From DASRDB01 sp035652815 (lineage in GTDB: Bacteria > Chloroflexota > Ktedonobacteria > Ktedonobacterales > Ktedonobacteraceae), in assembly GCA_035652815.1 (NCBI GenBank), contig DASRDB010000019.1:434001-498000 (forward strand): a stretch of DNA of 64,000 bases, read 5' to 3'. The position numbers and the translations under genes are program-made. Positions 41,584 to 50,598 of this stretch are shown one piece after another (position 1 is the stretch's first letter; the number at the start of each line of letters is the position of its first letter). The notes under the pieces were generated by a model. The model worked only from the letters and a program-made list of their open reading frames with translations, did no database searches and was not told where the DNA came from.

Positions 41584-43029
41584 CTATTCCTGCGAAAAGA
41601 ACACGCTTTTGACCTCAGTATACAACTGCACCGCATGCATCCCCATTTCGCGTCCCATTCCGCTTTTCTTATAGCCTCCAAATGGAGCCTCGGTATGAAC
41701 GCTGTGATTTGAGTTGACTGAAAGCACCCCAGCGCGAATCCCTTTTGCAACACGGATAGCTCGACCGAGATCACGTGTCCAGACGGAACCTGACAGGCCA
41801 TACACCGTATCGTTTGCCAGCCGGATTGCATCCTCCTCGCTGTCAAAAGGCGTAACACAGACCACCGGGCCGAAGATTTCTTCCTGGGCAACGCGCATCT
41901 TGTTATCTACTCCTGCCAGGATGGCGGGTTGTAAATAGTAGCCATCCTCATTTCCAGTAATGGTTGGAATGTTGCCGCCTGTTACTAACTTCGCGCCCTC
42001 GCTATGCCCGATCTCCAGGAAATCCATTGCGCGCTTTCGCTGTCCTTCTGAGATCAATGGCCCGATTTCCGTCTCTTCGTCCAATGGATTGCCGACGCGC
42101 AGGGCAGCCGTTCGTCTCGAAAAGCGGTCAACGAACTCTTCATACATGGAGCGTTCGACCAGCACTCTTGAACGGGCGCAGCAATCCTGGCCGGTATTGC
42201 CGAAGACGGCGTATACCGATGCCTCTACACAGCGTTCCAGGTCGGCATCGGCGAACACTACGTTGGCAGCCTTGCCGCCGAGTTCCAGCGACACCCGCGT
42301 GATGTTATCTGCACACAGCCGCATGATCTCTGAGCCTACCTCGCTCGAACCTGTGAAAGATACCTTTGAAACAAGCGGATGCGTTGCCAGCGCGTTCCCG
42401 ACCAGCGCTCCTGGCCCTGGCAATACTGAAATGACACCTTGCGGAAGCCCGACCTCCATCAAAATATCGGCCAGCATCAGGACTGAAAGTGGTGTCAACT
42501 GGGCGGGCTTGACCACGACCGTATTGCCGCATGCAAGCGCGGGGGCGATCTTCCATGAGGCAATCACCAGTGGGAAATTCCAGGGTGTAATCAGGGCGCA
42601 CACCCCAACCGGTTCGCGCAGCGTTACTTCTAGTCCTGCATCCTGCACAGGGATCGTCTCGCCAAAAATCTTATTGGCCGCGCCACCCCAGTATTCCAGC
42701 ACGTTTGCAACCAGCCCGATCTCGCCTCGGGCGTCACGAATAGGCTTGCCCGCGTTACGCGCCTCCACCTGCGCGATCTCTTCCAGGCGTTCGCGCACGC
42801 GCGTAGATGCTTTGAGCAAAACTCTTCCGCGCTCGGTGGCGCTCATACGAGGCCACTTTCCCTCCTCGAAAGCCTGGTAGGCTGTCTGCACAGCCCGATC
42901 AACATCTTCGATGCCCGCCCGCGCCACCTCCGCGAAAGGTTTGCCGGTTCCAGGTTCGATCACCTTGAACGTCTTTTCTCCGGCGGCTGGTACATGCTCC
43001 CCTCCAATAATCAACATTTCAGTTATCAT
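41584..43029 (-). CDS. NAD(P)-dependent aldehyde dehydrogenase (betaine-/aminobutyraldehyde type)
   Basis: 481 residues. ALDH marks: PWNFPLVIASWKIAPALACG, KPAQLTPLSVL, FTGSSEVGSEIMRL, catalytic Glu in SLELGGKAANVVF, catalytic Cys in NTGQDCCARSRVLVE, and EEIFGPVVCVTPF with PFGGYKKSGMGREMG at the end. The signature is nearest the betaine-aldehyde/gamma-aminobutyraldehyde branch, which would fit the compatible-solute transporter at 32.4-35.8 kb, but substrate is not certain. AGGAGAG precedes ATG 43029. Confidence 0.92.
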   Translation of the reverse strand: MITEMLIIGGEHVPAAGEKTFKVIEPGTGKPFAEVARAGIEDVDRAVQTAYQAFEEGKWPRMSATERGRVLLKASTRVRERLEEIAQVEARNAGKPIRDARGEIGLVANVLEYWGGAANKIFGETIPVQDAGLEVTLREPVGVCALITPWNFPLVIASWKIAPALACGNTVVVKPAQLTPLSVLMLADILMEVGLPQGVISVLPGPGALVGNALATHPLVSKVSFTGSSEVGSEIMRLCADNITRVSLELGGKAANVVFADADLERCVEASVYAVFGNTGQDCCARSRVLVERSMYEEFVDRFSRRTAALRVGNPLDEETEIGPLISEGQRKRAMDFLEIGHSEGAKLVTGGNIPTITGNEDGYYLQPAILAGVDNKMRVAQEEIFGPVVCVTPFDSEEDAIRLANDTVYGLSGSVWTRDLGRAIRVAKGIRAGVLSVNSNHSVHTEAPFGGYKKSGMGREMGMHAVQLYTEVKSVFFSQE

Positions 43030-43219
43030 ATGCTCTCCTCTGGCTGATGTGGGTCTATCCGAAATAAGCAGCAATTCATCTTAATTCATTTTTTCATAAA
43101 GCAGCAATGGATGAACTCAACGTTTCCATAAGGAGATTAGTAGTGGTTTTAGCGCGAAAGCACCTGCATATATCTCTGGCAAGTCCATCCCTTTTTCAAT
43201 GCGTGAAAATAGCCTGCAC

Positions 43220-45700
43220 TTAAAGCGTTGTCCACCCCACAATTTCCAATGCTGTTCCATCGCTAATGGAGGCGAACTGGTGTGGCGAGCCTCCATTCAA
43301 TGAACCATAGAACAGCGTGTAGCTGGTGCGCTGTCCCTGCGCGCTGATATTTTCGGCTGCATAGAGGGTTAGATCGCGTGAGACGTTAGACCAGAAGTAT
43401 TGCGAGTAGAGATTCATCTCACTGAATACGCCGTTGCCGTCAGGAACAAGGCGAATGGCGGTATTCGACCCATCGGTCTTGATCTTATACAACCCATCCT
43501 GGCTGGTGTCTCCGCTTATGCCCTGCCCCGTATTTGAAACGGTTGCCAGCAGGAAGGTATTCGTTTTATCAATCACGCGCACTGAACTCACCGCCAGCGT
43601 GGAACTGTTGAAAACCTGCCTGGGGGATGCCGGGGAGGATACCTGCACCTCATTGATCGTACTCGATCCCTCGGGTTGTCCCGGTGTGCAGGAATTGACG
43701 AACAATTTTGTGCCATCGAAGCTGCTGTCAAAGTCCCAGCATCGCTGCGAGCTATTGGTAGAAACGACGGTCTGTAAAACAGGCGGCTGCTTGCTGATAT
43801 CAAGTGTGAAGACATTTATTGGCGGCGCATCGGAATTGGGAACGTAGCCAACCAGCAGCACTTGCGAATTATCCAGCCATGTTCGAGGCATATATGACAA
43901 CCCGGACGCTGAAGGTACCTGTTCCTGCTGTAGTTGCCCATTGCCCGTGTCAAGCAGGTACAATTTCCCCCCGCCTGTTCCCGAACCTGGCTGCTCGTTA
44001 AAGATCACATGTTTTTGATCGATTGACCATTGAGCGCCCATAATTGTTCCTCCGCTGGAACAATAGAGCGTTTGTAATCCCTGTCCGTCCATGCGCACCA
44101 TGCCTAGCTTTTCCTGGCCTGATACGTTGGCCGTAAACAAAATCCATTGCCCGTCATTCGAGATCTGCGCCGTTTCGATGGAGGTATGCGCCTGCTTGAC
44201 AATTTCAACCTTGCTACCTGTCTTTGTATCCAGCCGTTTCAAGGTGCCAAAGGTTGGTGTATTTCCCGAAAATTCGTTGACATAGTAGACCAGTGTCTGT
44301 GTGTGACCGAGTGACATAGGTACCATCACGGCAGCACGAGCAGTTCCTGCCGCTGGACAACCTGTCTGAGTAGGCGGAACAGTCTGTGTGACACCTGGTG
44401 ATCCCGTTGTGCCAGGAGTATTTGCTCCCGGTGAAGGTGTTTGTCCTGGATGAGCGCCAAAAAGTTGCCGACCGAGTGGCGTGAGCGTCAAACTAAGGAC
44501 AAGCGTGGTTGCAAGGAGCAGTAAAATAATCGCCACAAGCAGAGGAGTTCGACTGGAGTTGCGCCCTTGAGTCGCTGGCCCATTGCCAGCAACGCTGGTA
44601 GGAGGAGGTGGTGTCCATTGTGCCTGAGCGGGCCAGTGTACCTCGGCTGGTGTCATTTGTGGCGTACTCGCTGGTCTTGCTCGTTCAACAGGTTGGACTG
44701 GTACAGCAGGAGCCGGTTCTGTAGCATAGTGATTCCCAGAAATCCTCGCCTGCCGATTTCCGAAACCCGGGGCGTCTTGAGAGATTGGATTTCTTTCAAA
44801 CAACCAGTTGGTTGCCTGCGTCTGTTCTGCGTCGAGGGCGCGGGCCGATCCTGATACTGCTTGCGTCAGCGCCGAAAGCAAATCAGCCGGTTGCTGGTAA
44901 CGCTTCGCCGGGTCTTTAGCAAGTGCCCGTAAAATTACAGCGTTGAGCTGCGGCGTAATAAACTGGTTAAATTCGCGTGGCGGGCGCGGCATATCGTTCA
45001 TCTGGCTCATCAGTATGCCTATCAGGGAGTCGGCAGCAAAGGGCCGCTTCCCCGTCAGCATTTCATACAGCACTACGCCCATTGAGTAAATATCGCTGGT
45101 TGGCGAGGCTTTGCCCTCTATCTGTTCCGGGGCCATGTAATCGGGAGTGCCGGTAATCGAACCGCCGGTTTCGCTCAACGTTTCAAAGGCGGACCTGGTG
45201 TTCCCGTCGGGAGCAAAAGCTTTCACCAGTCCAAAATCGGCCAGCACCAGGCTCCCATCCGCCTTAAACAGCAAGTTTCCAGGTTTGATGTCGCGATGAA
45301 TCAGCCCCCGTTCAAAGGCATATTGCAGCGCTTTCAGGACTGGCGTAACGAGTTGTATCGCTTGAGCAGGCGGAAAAACTTTGCGCTCTTGCAGGACATC
45401 TTTTAATGTTCCGCCCGGCATATATGGCGTCACCAGGTAGGCATACCCATCCTGCTCGCCATAGTCGTAGACGGGCAAAATATTCGGATGATCCAGTTGC
45501 GCCAGCACCCTTGCCTCACGCTCGAAGCGCCGTAGAAAATCCCGCGTCTCTCCCGGCCTGGGCCAGAAAACCTTTACCGCCACCTGCCGCCCGAGGCGCT
45601 CATCCTCGGCGAGAAATACGGTGGACATGCCCCCGTATCCTATCTGGCGTATAATCCGGTAATGCCCCAATGTTTGGCCAACAAGCTGTTCCGGCTGCAT
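43220..45700 (-). CDS. Membrane Ser/Thr protein kinase with extracellular beta-propeller
   Basis: 826 residues. Kinase domain at about 14-275: GYGGMSTVFLAED, VAVKVFW, HRDIKPGNLLF, DFGLVKAF, MAPEQIEGK; it appears active. A Pro-rich linker (about 300-385), one membrane helix (LLVAIILLLLATTLVLSLTL) and an outer domain of about 400 residues follow. The outer part has repeated WD40/TolB-like blades (ISNDGQWILFTANVSGQEKL, WSIDQKHVIFNEQP, DSSFDGTKLFVNSC). That domain is paralogous to the lipoprotein at 46238-47617. AAAGG and GGAGAG lie upstream of ATG 45700. Ligand unknown. Confidence 0.93.
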   Translation of the reverse strand: MQPEQLVGQTLGHYRIIRQIGYGGMSTVFLAEDERLGRQVAVKVFWPRPGETRDFLRRFEREARVLAQLDHPNILPVYDYGEQDGYAYLVTPYMPGGTLKDVLQERKVFPPAQAIQLVTPVLKALQYAFERGLIHRDIKPGNLLFKADGSLVLADFGLVKAFAPDGNTRSAFETLSETGGSITGTPDYMAPEQIEGKASPTSDIYSMGVVLYEMLTGKRPFAADSLIGILMSQMNDMPRPPREFNQFITPQLNAVILRALAKDPAKRYQQPADLLSALTQAVSGSARALDAEQTQATNWLFERNPISQDAPGFGNRQARISGNHYATEPAPAVPVQPVERARPASTPQMTPAEVHWPAQAQWTPPPPTSVAGNGPATQGRNSSRTPLLVAIILLLLATTLVLSLTLTPLGRQLFGAHPGQTPSPGANTPGTTGSPGVTQTVPPTQTGCPAAGTARAAVMVPMSLGHTQTLVYYVNEFSGNTPTFGTLKRLDTKTGSKVEIVKQAHTSIETAQISNDGQWILFTANVSGQEKLGMVRMDGQGLQTLYCSSGGTIMGAQWSIDQKHVIFNEQPGSGTGGGKLYLLDTGNGQLQQEQVPSASGLSYMPRTWLDNSQVLLVGYVPNSDAPPINVFTLDISKQPPVLQTVVSTNSSQRCWDFDSSFDGTKLFVNSCTPGQPEGSSTINEVQVSSPASPRQVFNSSTLAVSSVRVIDKTNTFLLATVSNTGQGISGDTSQDGLYKIKTDGSNTAIRLVPDGNGVFSEMNLYSQYFWSNVSRDLTLYAAENISAQGQRTSYTLFYGSLNGGSPHQFASISDGTALEIVGWTTL

Positions 45701-45903
45701 TGCCTTTTATCTCTCCGTTATCTACAAGCACAACTTTATATATTTCTTAATCGTTTTCTCACCGGTTATAGTTTCATAGCTGTCTAATAAGGGATGTTTT
45801 GTAGAGCATATCACGAAAGAAGTATCTGGTAAAGGTAGAGTAAAGCTTTAAGAGGAGAGAATTACGTTTGTGCGAAAAGACCGGAAGCCAGCCTGTGAAA
45901 AGA

Positions 45904-46157
45904 CCGGAAGCCACCCGCAAGGAGATGGCTCTACAGGCTAATCCATATTGTAGAGCCAGCCCCTTGCGGGCTGACACGGGGAGGTGTTTTCCTGGCACTC
46001 CCCATGAAACCTGTCATCCTGAGCGCAGCGAAGGATCTGCGGCCTCGCTCCCTGATCGTGCTGGGCAACGCAGATCCTTCGCTGCGCTCAGGATGACAAA
46101 CGTCACGATGTGTGGCGAAACACCTCCCCGTGTCATCCCCTTGCGGGTGGCTTCCGG
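45904..46157. repeat. Nested inverted repeats, copy D of the dispersed family inside
   Basis: Three perfect palindromes are nested around one centre: outer 19 bp (45904-45922 with 46139-46157, CCGGAAGCCACCCGCAAGG), middle 17 bp (45973-45989 with 46118-46134, GACACGGGGAGGTGTTT), inner 30 bp (46012-46041 with 46069-46098, TGTCATCCTGAGCGCAGCGA...). A further 9-bp pair (45927-45935/45949-45957) sits in the left arm, and AAAAGACCGGAAGCCA is directly repeated just before. Fills most of the 537-base gap 45701-46237; no gene seen there. Confidence 0.93.
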
Positions 46158-46237
46158 CTCCCCAACGTCTGGTTTCGCCAATCTGATCGCGCTAACCCGG
46201 TCTTGCTTACACGATTTCTTTTTCCTTGTTAACAACG

Positions 46238-47617
46238 TTACATCGTCGTCCAACCGACAACCGCCAGCGATGTCGCGCTGGAGTTGCTGGCAACAATGGT
46301 CGGTGTTCCGCCGTTCATGCTGCTATAGTACAGCGTCAAAGTTTTGCCATCCGCGCTGCTATGGAATAGGGCGTACAGGCTGCCATCCCGCGAGATGTTC
46401 GACCAGGGGTACTGGGTGAACGGGTTGAGGCTGCTCGGTCCGGCGCTTGCTCCGCCGCCATCGCTGCTCAATTGTGTCAGCCCGCTTCCATTCGTCGAAA
46501 TCTTCCACAGCCCGTTATGGCTGGTGTCCGCGCCTGTGCCGGAGTTCTCTACGATCAGCAGTAGCGTTGAGGGGCTGACAGCGCGTATCGACGTAATGGC
46601 CATGTTCTGGCTGGTATAGACGGTGCTTGCCGGGCCGCCAGTTGCAGGACGAACCGAAATTGTGCCCGGGCCATGTACCGCGCCGATACCGGGGCCGTTT
46701 GGATTCGGGTCGGTTGTATACGAAGTGATGTATGCCTTTGTGCCATCATAGCTGCTGTCAAAATCGCCGCAGTTACAACCCGAACTCGCGTTGTAGATCA
46801 GTTTCAGATCACTGAACCTCTGATTCGGTCCCCTGCTCGTGTCGAGCAGGTAGATGGTGAACGATGGTGCGTCGGCATTTAAGCCGCGTATATAGGCTCG
46901 CGTGTTATCAAGCCAGGTGACAGTGAAGAAGGCCACGCTGCCCTGTGGCCCGATAAACTCTTTCACCACGTTTCCGCTTTGCAGCGTCAGCAGGTAGGTT
47001 GTGCCGCCGCTTGTTGGGAAGCCCGTGAACAGCACGTGTTTCTGATCGGTAGACCATTGCACGTGTCCGAGTTGGCTGCCAGGATTGGCTCCATCCGGCG
47101 CGGGCGAGCAGTACAGCGTTTGCAACCCCTGTCCATCCATACGCACCAGTTGCAGTTTAGCCTGCTGATGAGCTACCGCGACGAACATGATCCACTGCCC
47201 ATCAGCCGAAACCTGCGCCTCGGTGATGATCGTGTTGGCCTCTGCCAGAACCACAAAGGATTTACCGCTGGTTACATCATAGCGCTTGAGGCCAGTGCTA
47301 ACAGGCGTATTTCCTGAATATGTGGTAAACGTATAGACAAGGTTTGCGTGCTGTCCCAGAGCGAGCGGAGCCATCGCTGCTGCCCGTCCGGTTCCTGCTG
47401 GCGGGCAACTGGTTTGCGTTGTCGGCATAGGTGCAGTGGTTGCCGCGGTGGGGGGCGTGCTGCCGCGTACCGGTGGTGTTGAGGTTGAGGTAGTTGTCGT
47501 TCCCTGCGTTGGAGTTTGCCCACCTGCCCCTGTTGTTTGGCCGCATGCCGCCAGTATAATCAGTAATAAGACCATTCCCATACTGATTGAAATGCGGTAT
47601 CTCATTGGCGCGTTCAT
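46238..47617 (-). CDS. Beta-propeller lipoprotein, stand-alone copy of a kinase sensor domain
   Basis: 459 residues. A signal peptide ends in lipobox LAAC (about 22-25), then a Thr-rich spacer and a TolB/WD40-like propeller. It aligns along its whole length with the outer domain of the kinase at 43220-45700: CPPAGTGRAAAMAPLALG against CPAAGTARAAVMVPMSLG; LVRMDGQGLQTLYCS against MVRMDGQGLQTLYCS; WSTDQKHVLF against WSIDQKHVIF; FDSSYDGTKAYI against FDSSFDGTKLFV; and both end VGWTT. AAAGGAC precedes ATG 47617. It probably sits on the outer membrane face and may share the kinase's ligand (inference). Confidence 0.88.
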   Translation of the reverse strand: MNAPMRYRISISMGMVLLLIILAACGQTTGAGGQTPTQGTTTTSTSTPPVRGSTPPTAATTAPMPTTQTSCPPAGTGRAAAMAPLALGQHANLVYTFTTYSGNTPVSTGLKRYDVTSGKSFVVLAEANTIITEAQVSADGQWIMFVAVAHQQAKLQLVRMDGQGLQTLYCSPAPDGANPGSQLGHVQWSTDQKHVLFTGFPTSGGTTYLLTLQSGNVVKEFIGPQGSVAFFTVTWLDNTRAYIRGLNADAPSFTIYLLDTSRGPNQRFSDLKLIYNASSGCNCGDFDSSYDGTKAYITSYTTDPNPNGPGIGAVHGPGTISVRPATGGPASTVYTSQNMAITSIRAVSPSTLLLIVENSGTGADTSHNGLWKISTNGSGLTQLSSDGGGASAGPSSLNPFTQYPWSNISRDGSLYALFHSSADGKTLTLYYSSMNGGTPTIVASNSSATSLAVVGWTTM

Positions 47618-47839
47618 AACAATGTCCTTTCAGAAGAGGGGCTGTGATAGCATACCATTGTAGTCTTGAGAGGATCTCATCTTTAAGAAACCTCTTTAGC
47701 AGCCACTTCAGGCTCTTCTCATTGCAGAGTGTATCTTGTATACAGCAGGCAAGCATAGGAATTAATACACAGAAAAAGTGTGAGATATTTCATAATGAAT
47801 TTGTGAAGTATATTACAAAAATTTCAGGGAGGTAAAGCG

Positions 47840-49183
47840 ATGATTGACGTTCCGCTGCTTATCCGCGATCTGGTAATCTTTTTGCTCGTCGCGCTTATCG
47901 TGAACCTCATTACGGAGAAGCTTTCCATACCCTATACGCTGGGTCTGGTCATCGTCGGTCTGATTATTGGATTTGTGGGCCTGGCTCCAGAAGCGCGTCT
48001 TTCACCAGACCTCGTCCTGTTTGTGTTTCTGCCCGCTCTCCTTTTTGAAGGTTCCTGGAATGTCAAGCTTTCGCTGCTTCGTGAAAACTGGCGTGCTATC
48101 GCTTTTCTCGCCGGGCCTGGGCTTTTGCTCTCGCTCATCGTGATTGCCATCGCCTTGCATTTCCTGGATCAGCTTGATTGGCTGACGGCCTTCTTGCTCG
48201 CGGCTATTCTCTCACCAACTGATCCTGTAGCGGTGCTGGGGCTGTTTCGGCAATTGCATGTCAACGAGCGTCTATCGAATATTATCGAGGGGGAGAGCCT
48301 GTTCAATGATGGTGTGGCCGGTTCGCTTTACCAGGTTTTTCTCGCGCTGGTCTTGCTCTCGCTTCATGGTCAGGTTACAGCTTTGAACGCGCTCGGACAG
48401 GGAATCTCACTCTTTCTGTTGGAGTCAGGCGGCGGCATTTTGTTTGGCGCGATTACAGGCTTTCTTATCAGCCAGGGATTGAAGCGCATCGATGACCCGG
48501 TTCTGGAGACCACTGTTACCTTGATATCCGCCTATGGCATTTATTGGGTCGCGGATGTCCTGCATCTCTCGGCAATCATCGCCGTCATCACTTCGGCGCT
48601 TGTGCTGGGCAACTACGGTCGTCGTATTGGCATGTCTGAACGCACGCGCAGCGATGTAGATACCTTCTGGCGCATGCTCTCCTTTTTGGCCAACGCGCTC
48701 ATCTTTTTGCTCATGGGTGTGCAGTTTCATCCTTTCGCGCGCTTACTCTTCTCGAGTCCTGCGCTCTCGACCTGGCTGGTAGCGCTTTTCGCCATAGCGG
48801 TAGTGCTGCTCTCGCGTTTCGTTCTCGTGCTGGTACTCACCGTCCGTTCCTGGATCAGCTTCCCCGGCAGAGAAGGCCTATCTTTTCTGCCGCCATTAAT
48901 CAAACAACCATTGCCGCGTGCCTGGCAACTCATCGTTTTCTGGAGCGGTTTACGAGGCGCGCTCTCACTGACCCTGGTATTCGCTCTACCTGTAGAGGTA
49001 CCCTCGCGTGAAATACTGGTCGTTTCTACCTATGCCGTCGTGTTGTTCACATTGCTTGTGCAGGGTCTGAGTATTCGCTGGGTGTTGCAACGCATACGAC
49101 ACGCTAATGCGAGACGGGCAAAAGCTGCTGAAGAGAGTGAAGCCAGCAAGCAGGTAATTGTGGATGCCGGGTCGGAACAATAA
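47840..49183 (+). CDS. Na+/H+ antiporter, CPA1 (NhaP-like) family
   Basis: 447 residues, 11-12 membrane helices. CPA1 marks: LFVFLPALLFEGSWNV, LSPTDPVAVLGLF and the ion-binding region IIEGESLFNDGVAGSLYQV, plus WSGLRGALSLTLVFAL. Exchanges Na+ or K+ for H+ to hold pH and salt. No cytosolic nucleotide-binding domain follows, only a short charged tail. GGGAGG precedes ATG 47840. Followed by a dispersed palindrome. Confidence 0.95.
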   Translation: MIDVPLLIRDLVIFLLVALIVNLITEKLSIPYTLGLVIVGLIIGFVGLAPEARLSPDLVLFVFLPALLFEGSWNVKLSLLRENWRAIAFLAGPGLLLSLIVIAIALHFLDQLDWLTAFLLAAILSPTDPVAVLGLFRQLHVNERLSNIIEGESLFNDGVAGSLYQVFLALVLLSLHGQVTALNALGQGISLFLLESGGGILFGAITGFLISQGLKRIDDPVLETTVTLISAYGIYWVADVLHLSAIIAVITSALVLGNYGRRIGMSERTRSDVDTFWRMLSFLANALIFLLMGVQFHPFARLLFSSPALSTWLVALFAIAVVLLSRFVLVLVLTVRSWISFPGREGLSFLPPLIKQPLPRAWQLIVFWSGLRGALSLTLVFALPVEVPSREILVVSTYAVVLFTLLVQGLSIRWVLQRIRHANARRAKAAEESEASKQVIVDAGSEQ

Positions 49184-49243
49184 CTTACCCTGAAAAAGCC
49201 GCCTTCACATGTCATCCTATGCCCTGAAAAAGCCCCTCTCGCC

Positions 49244-49326
49244 TGTCATCCTGAGCGAGCGAAGGATCTCTGGCCCCCTGGCGTGATGCGGCAAGCGGGA
49301 GATCCTTCGCTGCGCTCAGGATGACA
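49244..49326. repeat. Dispersed palindromic repeat, copy E
   Basis: Arms 49244-49270 and 49299-49326 pair with a one-base bulge; left arm reads TGTCATCCTGAGCGAGCGA. The tail GCAAGTGGGTAATGGCA matches that of copies B and C. It lies between the convergent antiporter and aquaporin genes and may end both transcripts. A partial extra arm (TGTCATCCTATGCCCTG) is at 49210. Confidence 0.9.
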
Positions 49327-49361
49327 TCTAGAAGCAAGTGGGTAATGGCATATCAAATCCC

Positions 49362-50147
49362 TTAAACAGATTGGCGTGTGGTTTCAGGTAGCTGGTTTGC
49401 TTCCTGTGTTGTCACGGCGCGGGTCTTCCTGATGCCCTCAAACACTCCCTGCGGCACTTCTAGCGCGTGTTCTTCGCCACCGCGCATGAGCTCGTAAAGT
49501 AGAGACCCCAGAACCGCTCCCAATAATGGGCCGACCCAGTAAATCCATACTTCGCTCAGTGCCTGCCCTCCCGCCAACAGGGCAGGAGCGAGGCTGCGCG
49601 CAGGATTCATACTGCCGCCCGTCAGCGGCGATGCGAACCAGCCGCACAGTATAATGGTGAAGCCCATCGCAATACCAACAATCCCCCGGTTAACTCGTTT
49701 GTCTGTCGCCGAGGACATGGCGACCAGCATCAGAAACAGCGTGATGATCGTTTCTATGCCCAGGGCTTCCCACACTCCGATAGTGGGAATGGTAGCCGCA
49801 TACTGCGCTCTGACGGCCTTTTCATGCAAGAATAACCCGAGCAGCGCGCTGGCAAAAATTGCTCCCGCGACCTGCGAAATCCAGTAAGGCAGTACATAGC
49901 GCCAGGGGAAGCGCCGCGTCAGAGCAAGTCCAAGCGTGATTGCGGGGTTGAAGGGCGCACCCGAAAGGTGGCTGAGGGCATACGTAAGCGCCAGGAGCGT
50001 GAAACCAAACGTGAAATAAACAATCAGTCGGCTGGCAGCATCCTGCGCGTTGCCTGCCAGGATGCGCGTTCCACAGCCAAAAAACACATACGCGAAGGTG
50101 CCTACAAATTCGGCCAGATAGCGCCGTAACATAATCGGGCTGGTCAT
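49362..50147 (-). CDS. MIP-family channel (aquaporin/glycerol facilitator)
   Basis: 261 residues, six membrane helices and the two half-helix NPA loops (FNPAITLGLALT and MNPARSLAPALL). GGSMNPARSLAP and the Phe/His-poor selectivity region fit either water or small solute flow; not resolved by eye. The cytosolic tail of about 35 residues is long for the family (VFEGIRKTRAVTTQEANQ). AGGAGG lies nine bases before ATG 50147. Confidence 0.92.
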   Translation of the reverse strand: MTSPIMLRRYLAEFVGTFAYVFFGCGTRILAGNAQDAASRLIVYFTFGFTLLALTYALSHLSGAPFNPAITLGLALTRRFPWRYVLPYWISQVAGAIFASALLGLFLHEKAVRAQYAATIPTIGVWEALGIETIITLFLMLVAMSSATDKRVNRGIVGIAMGFTIILCGWFASPLTGGSMNPARSLAPALLAGGQALSEVWIYWVGPLLGAVLGSLLYELMRGGEEHALEVPQGVFEGIRKTRAVTTQEANQLPETTRQSV

Positions 50148-50237
50148 CCTGCATCGCCTCCTCTGTTAGAATTGTATGACAGGATGGCAATGTCGCATGG
50201 TGTTGGTACCCTCCCAGGTTTTATGCCCGATTCCTGC

Positions 50238-50266
50238 TTGACAGCCTGCATCATCAGGTGTATGCT
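50238..50266 (+). promoter_or_regulatory. Promoter of the prolyl-tRNA synthetase operon
   Basis: Perfect TTGACA (50238-50243), 17-base spacer, TATGCT (50261-50266). It puts the transcript start at about 50273, just before the T-box leader. Confidence 0.8.
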
Positions 50267-50272
50267 TAGCGC

Positions 50273-50537
50273 AATCACTCTAAGATGAAAAACGCCTTGA
50301 TCGGGACCAGTAAACGCGAGCCAGGTTTCTACAGCGAGCCGGGAGAGTGCAAGCCGGTGAAGTCACTCCTTTGAACCCACCCGAGAGCGTCAGCCATAAA
50401 CTGAACGGTTCCTCTCCGTTATCAGAGGAGCGGTTACAACAGAAAGTTGACCGCATGAGAGGAGTTGCGTCAGGAAGCGCGACTCAAACAAGGTGGTACC
50501 ACGGGTAGTAAACTCGTCCTGAATGTCGGGCGGGTTT
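50273..50537 (+). promoter_or_regulatory. T-box riboswitch, proline-specific
   Basis: The leader has Stem I marks (AGCGAGCCGG...GTGCAAGCCGG at about 50333-50357), a specifier GAA-CCC-AC with CCC at 50376-50378 (a proline codon; shifting by one gives CCA, also proline), the T-box AGGTGGTACCACGG (50491-50504) and a terminator stem AACTCGTCC/GGGCGGGTT (50511-50519 with 50527-50535) followed by a T-run. The variable T-box base is T, which pairs with the A discriminator of bacterial tRNA-Pro. Uncharged tRNA-Pro should stop termination and turn on the genes below. Confidence 0.93.
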
Positions 50538-50598
50538 TTTTATTGCCCTGAAATAAAACAACGAGGTTGGTTTTTGTATGAAACAAGAGGTAAAGAAC

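Noticed and set aside
41960..42880. Plus-strand open frame opposite the aldehyde dehydrogenase
   Set aside because: Ser/Thr/Pro-rich mirror translation of the ALDH gene with no start signal.
45868..46419. Plus-strand open frame across the nested repeats
   Set aside because: Most of it is palindromic repeat sequence and it runs into the opposite lipoprotein gene.
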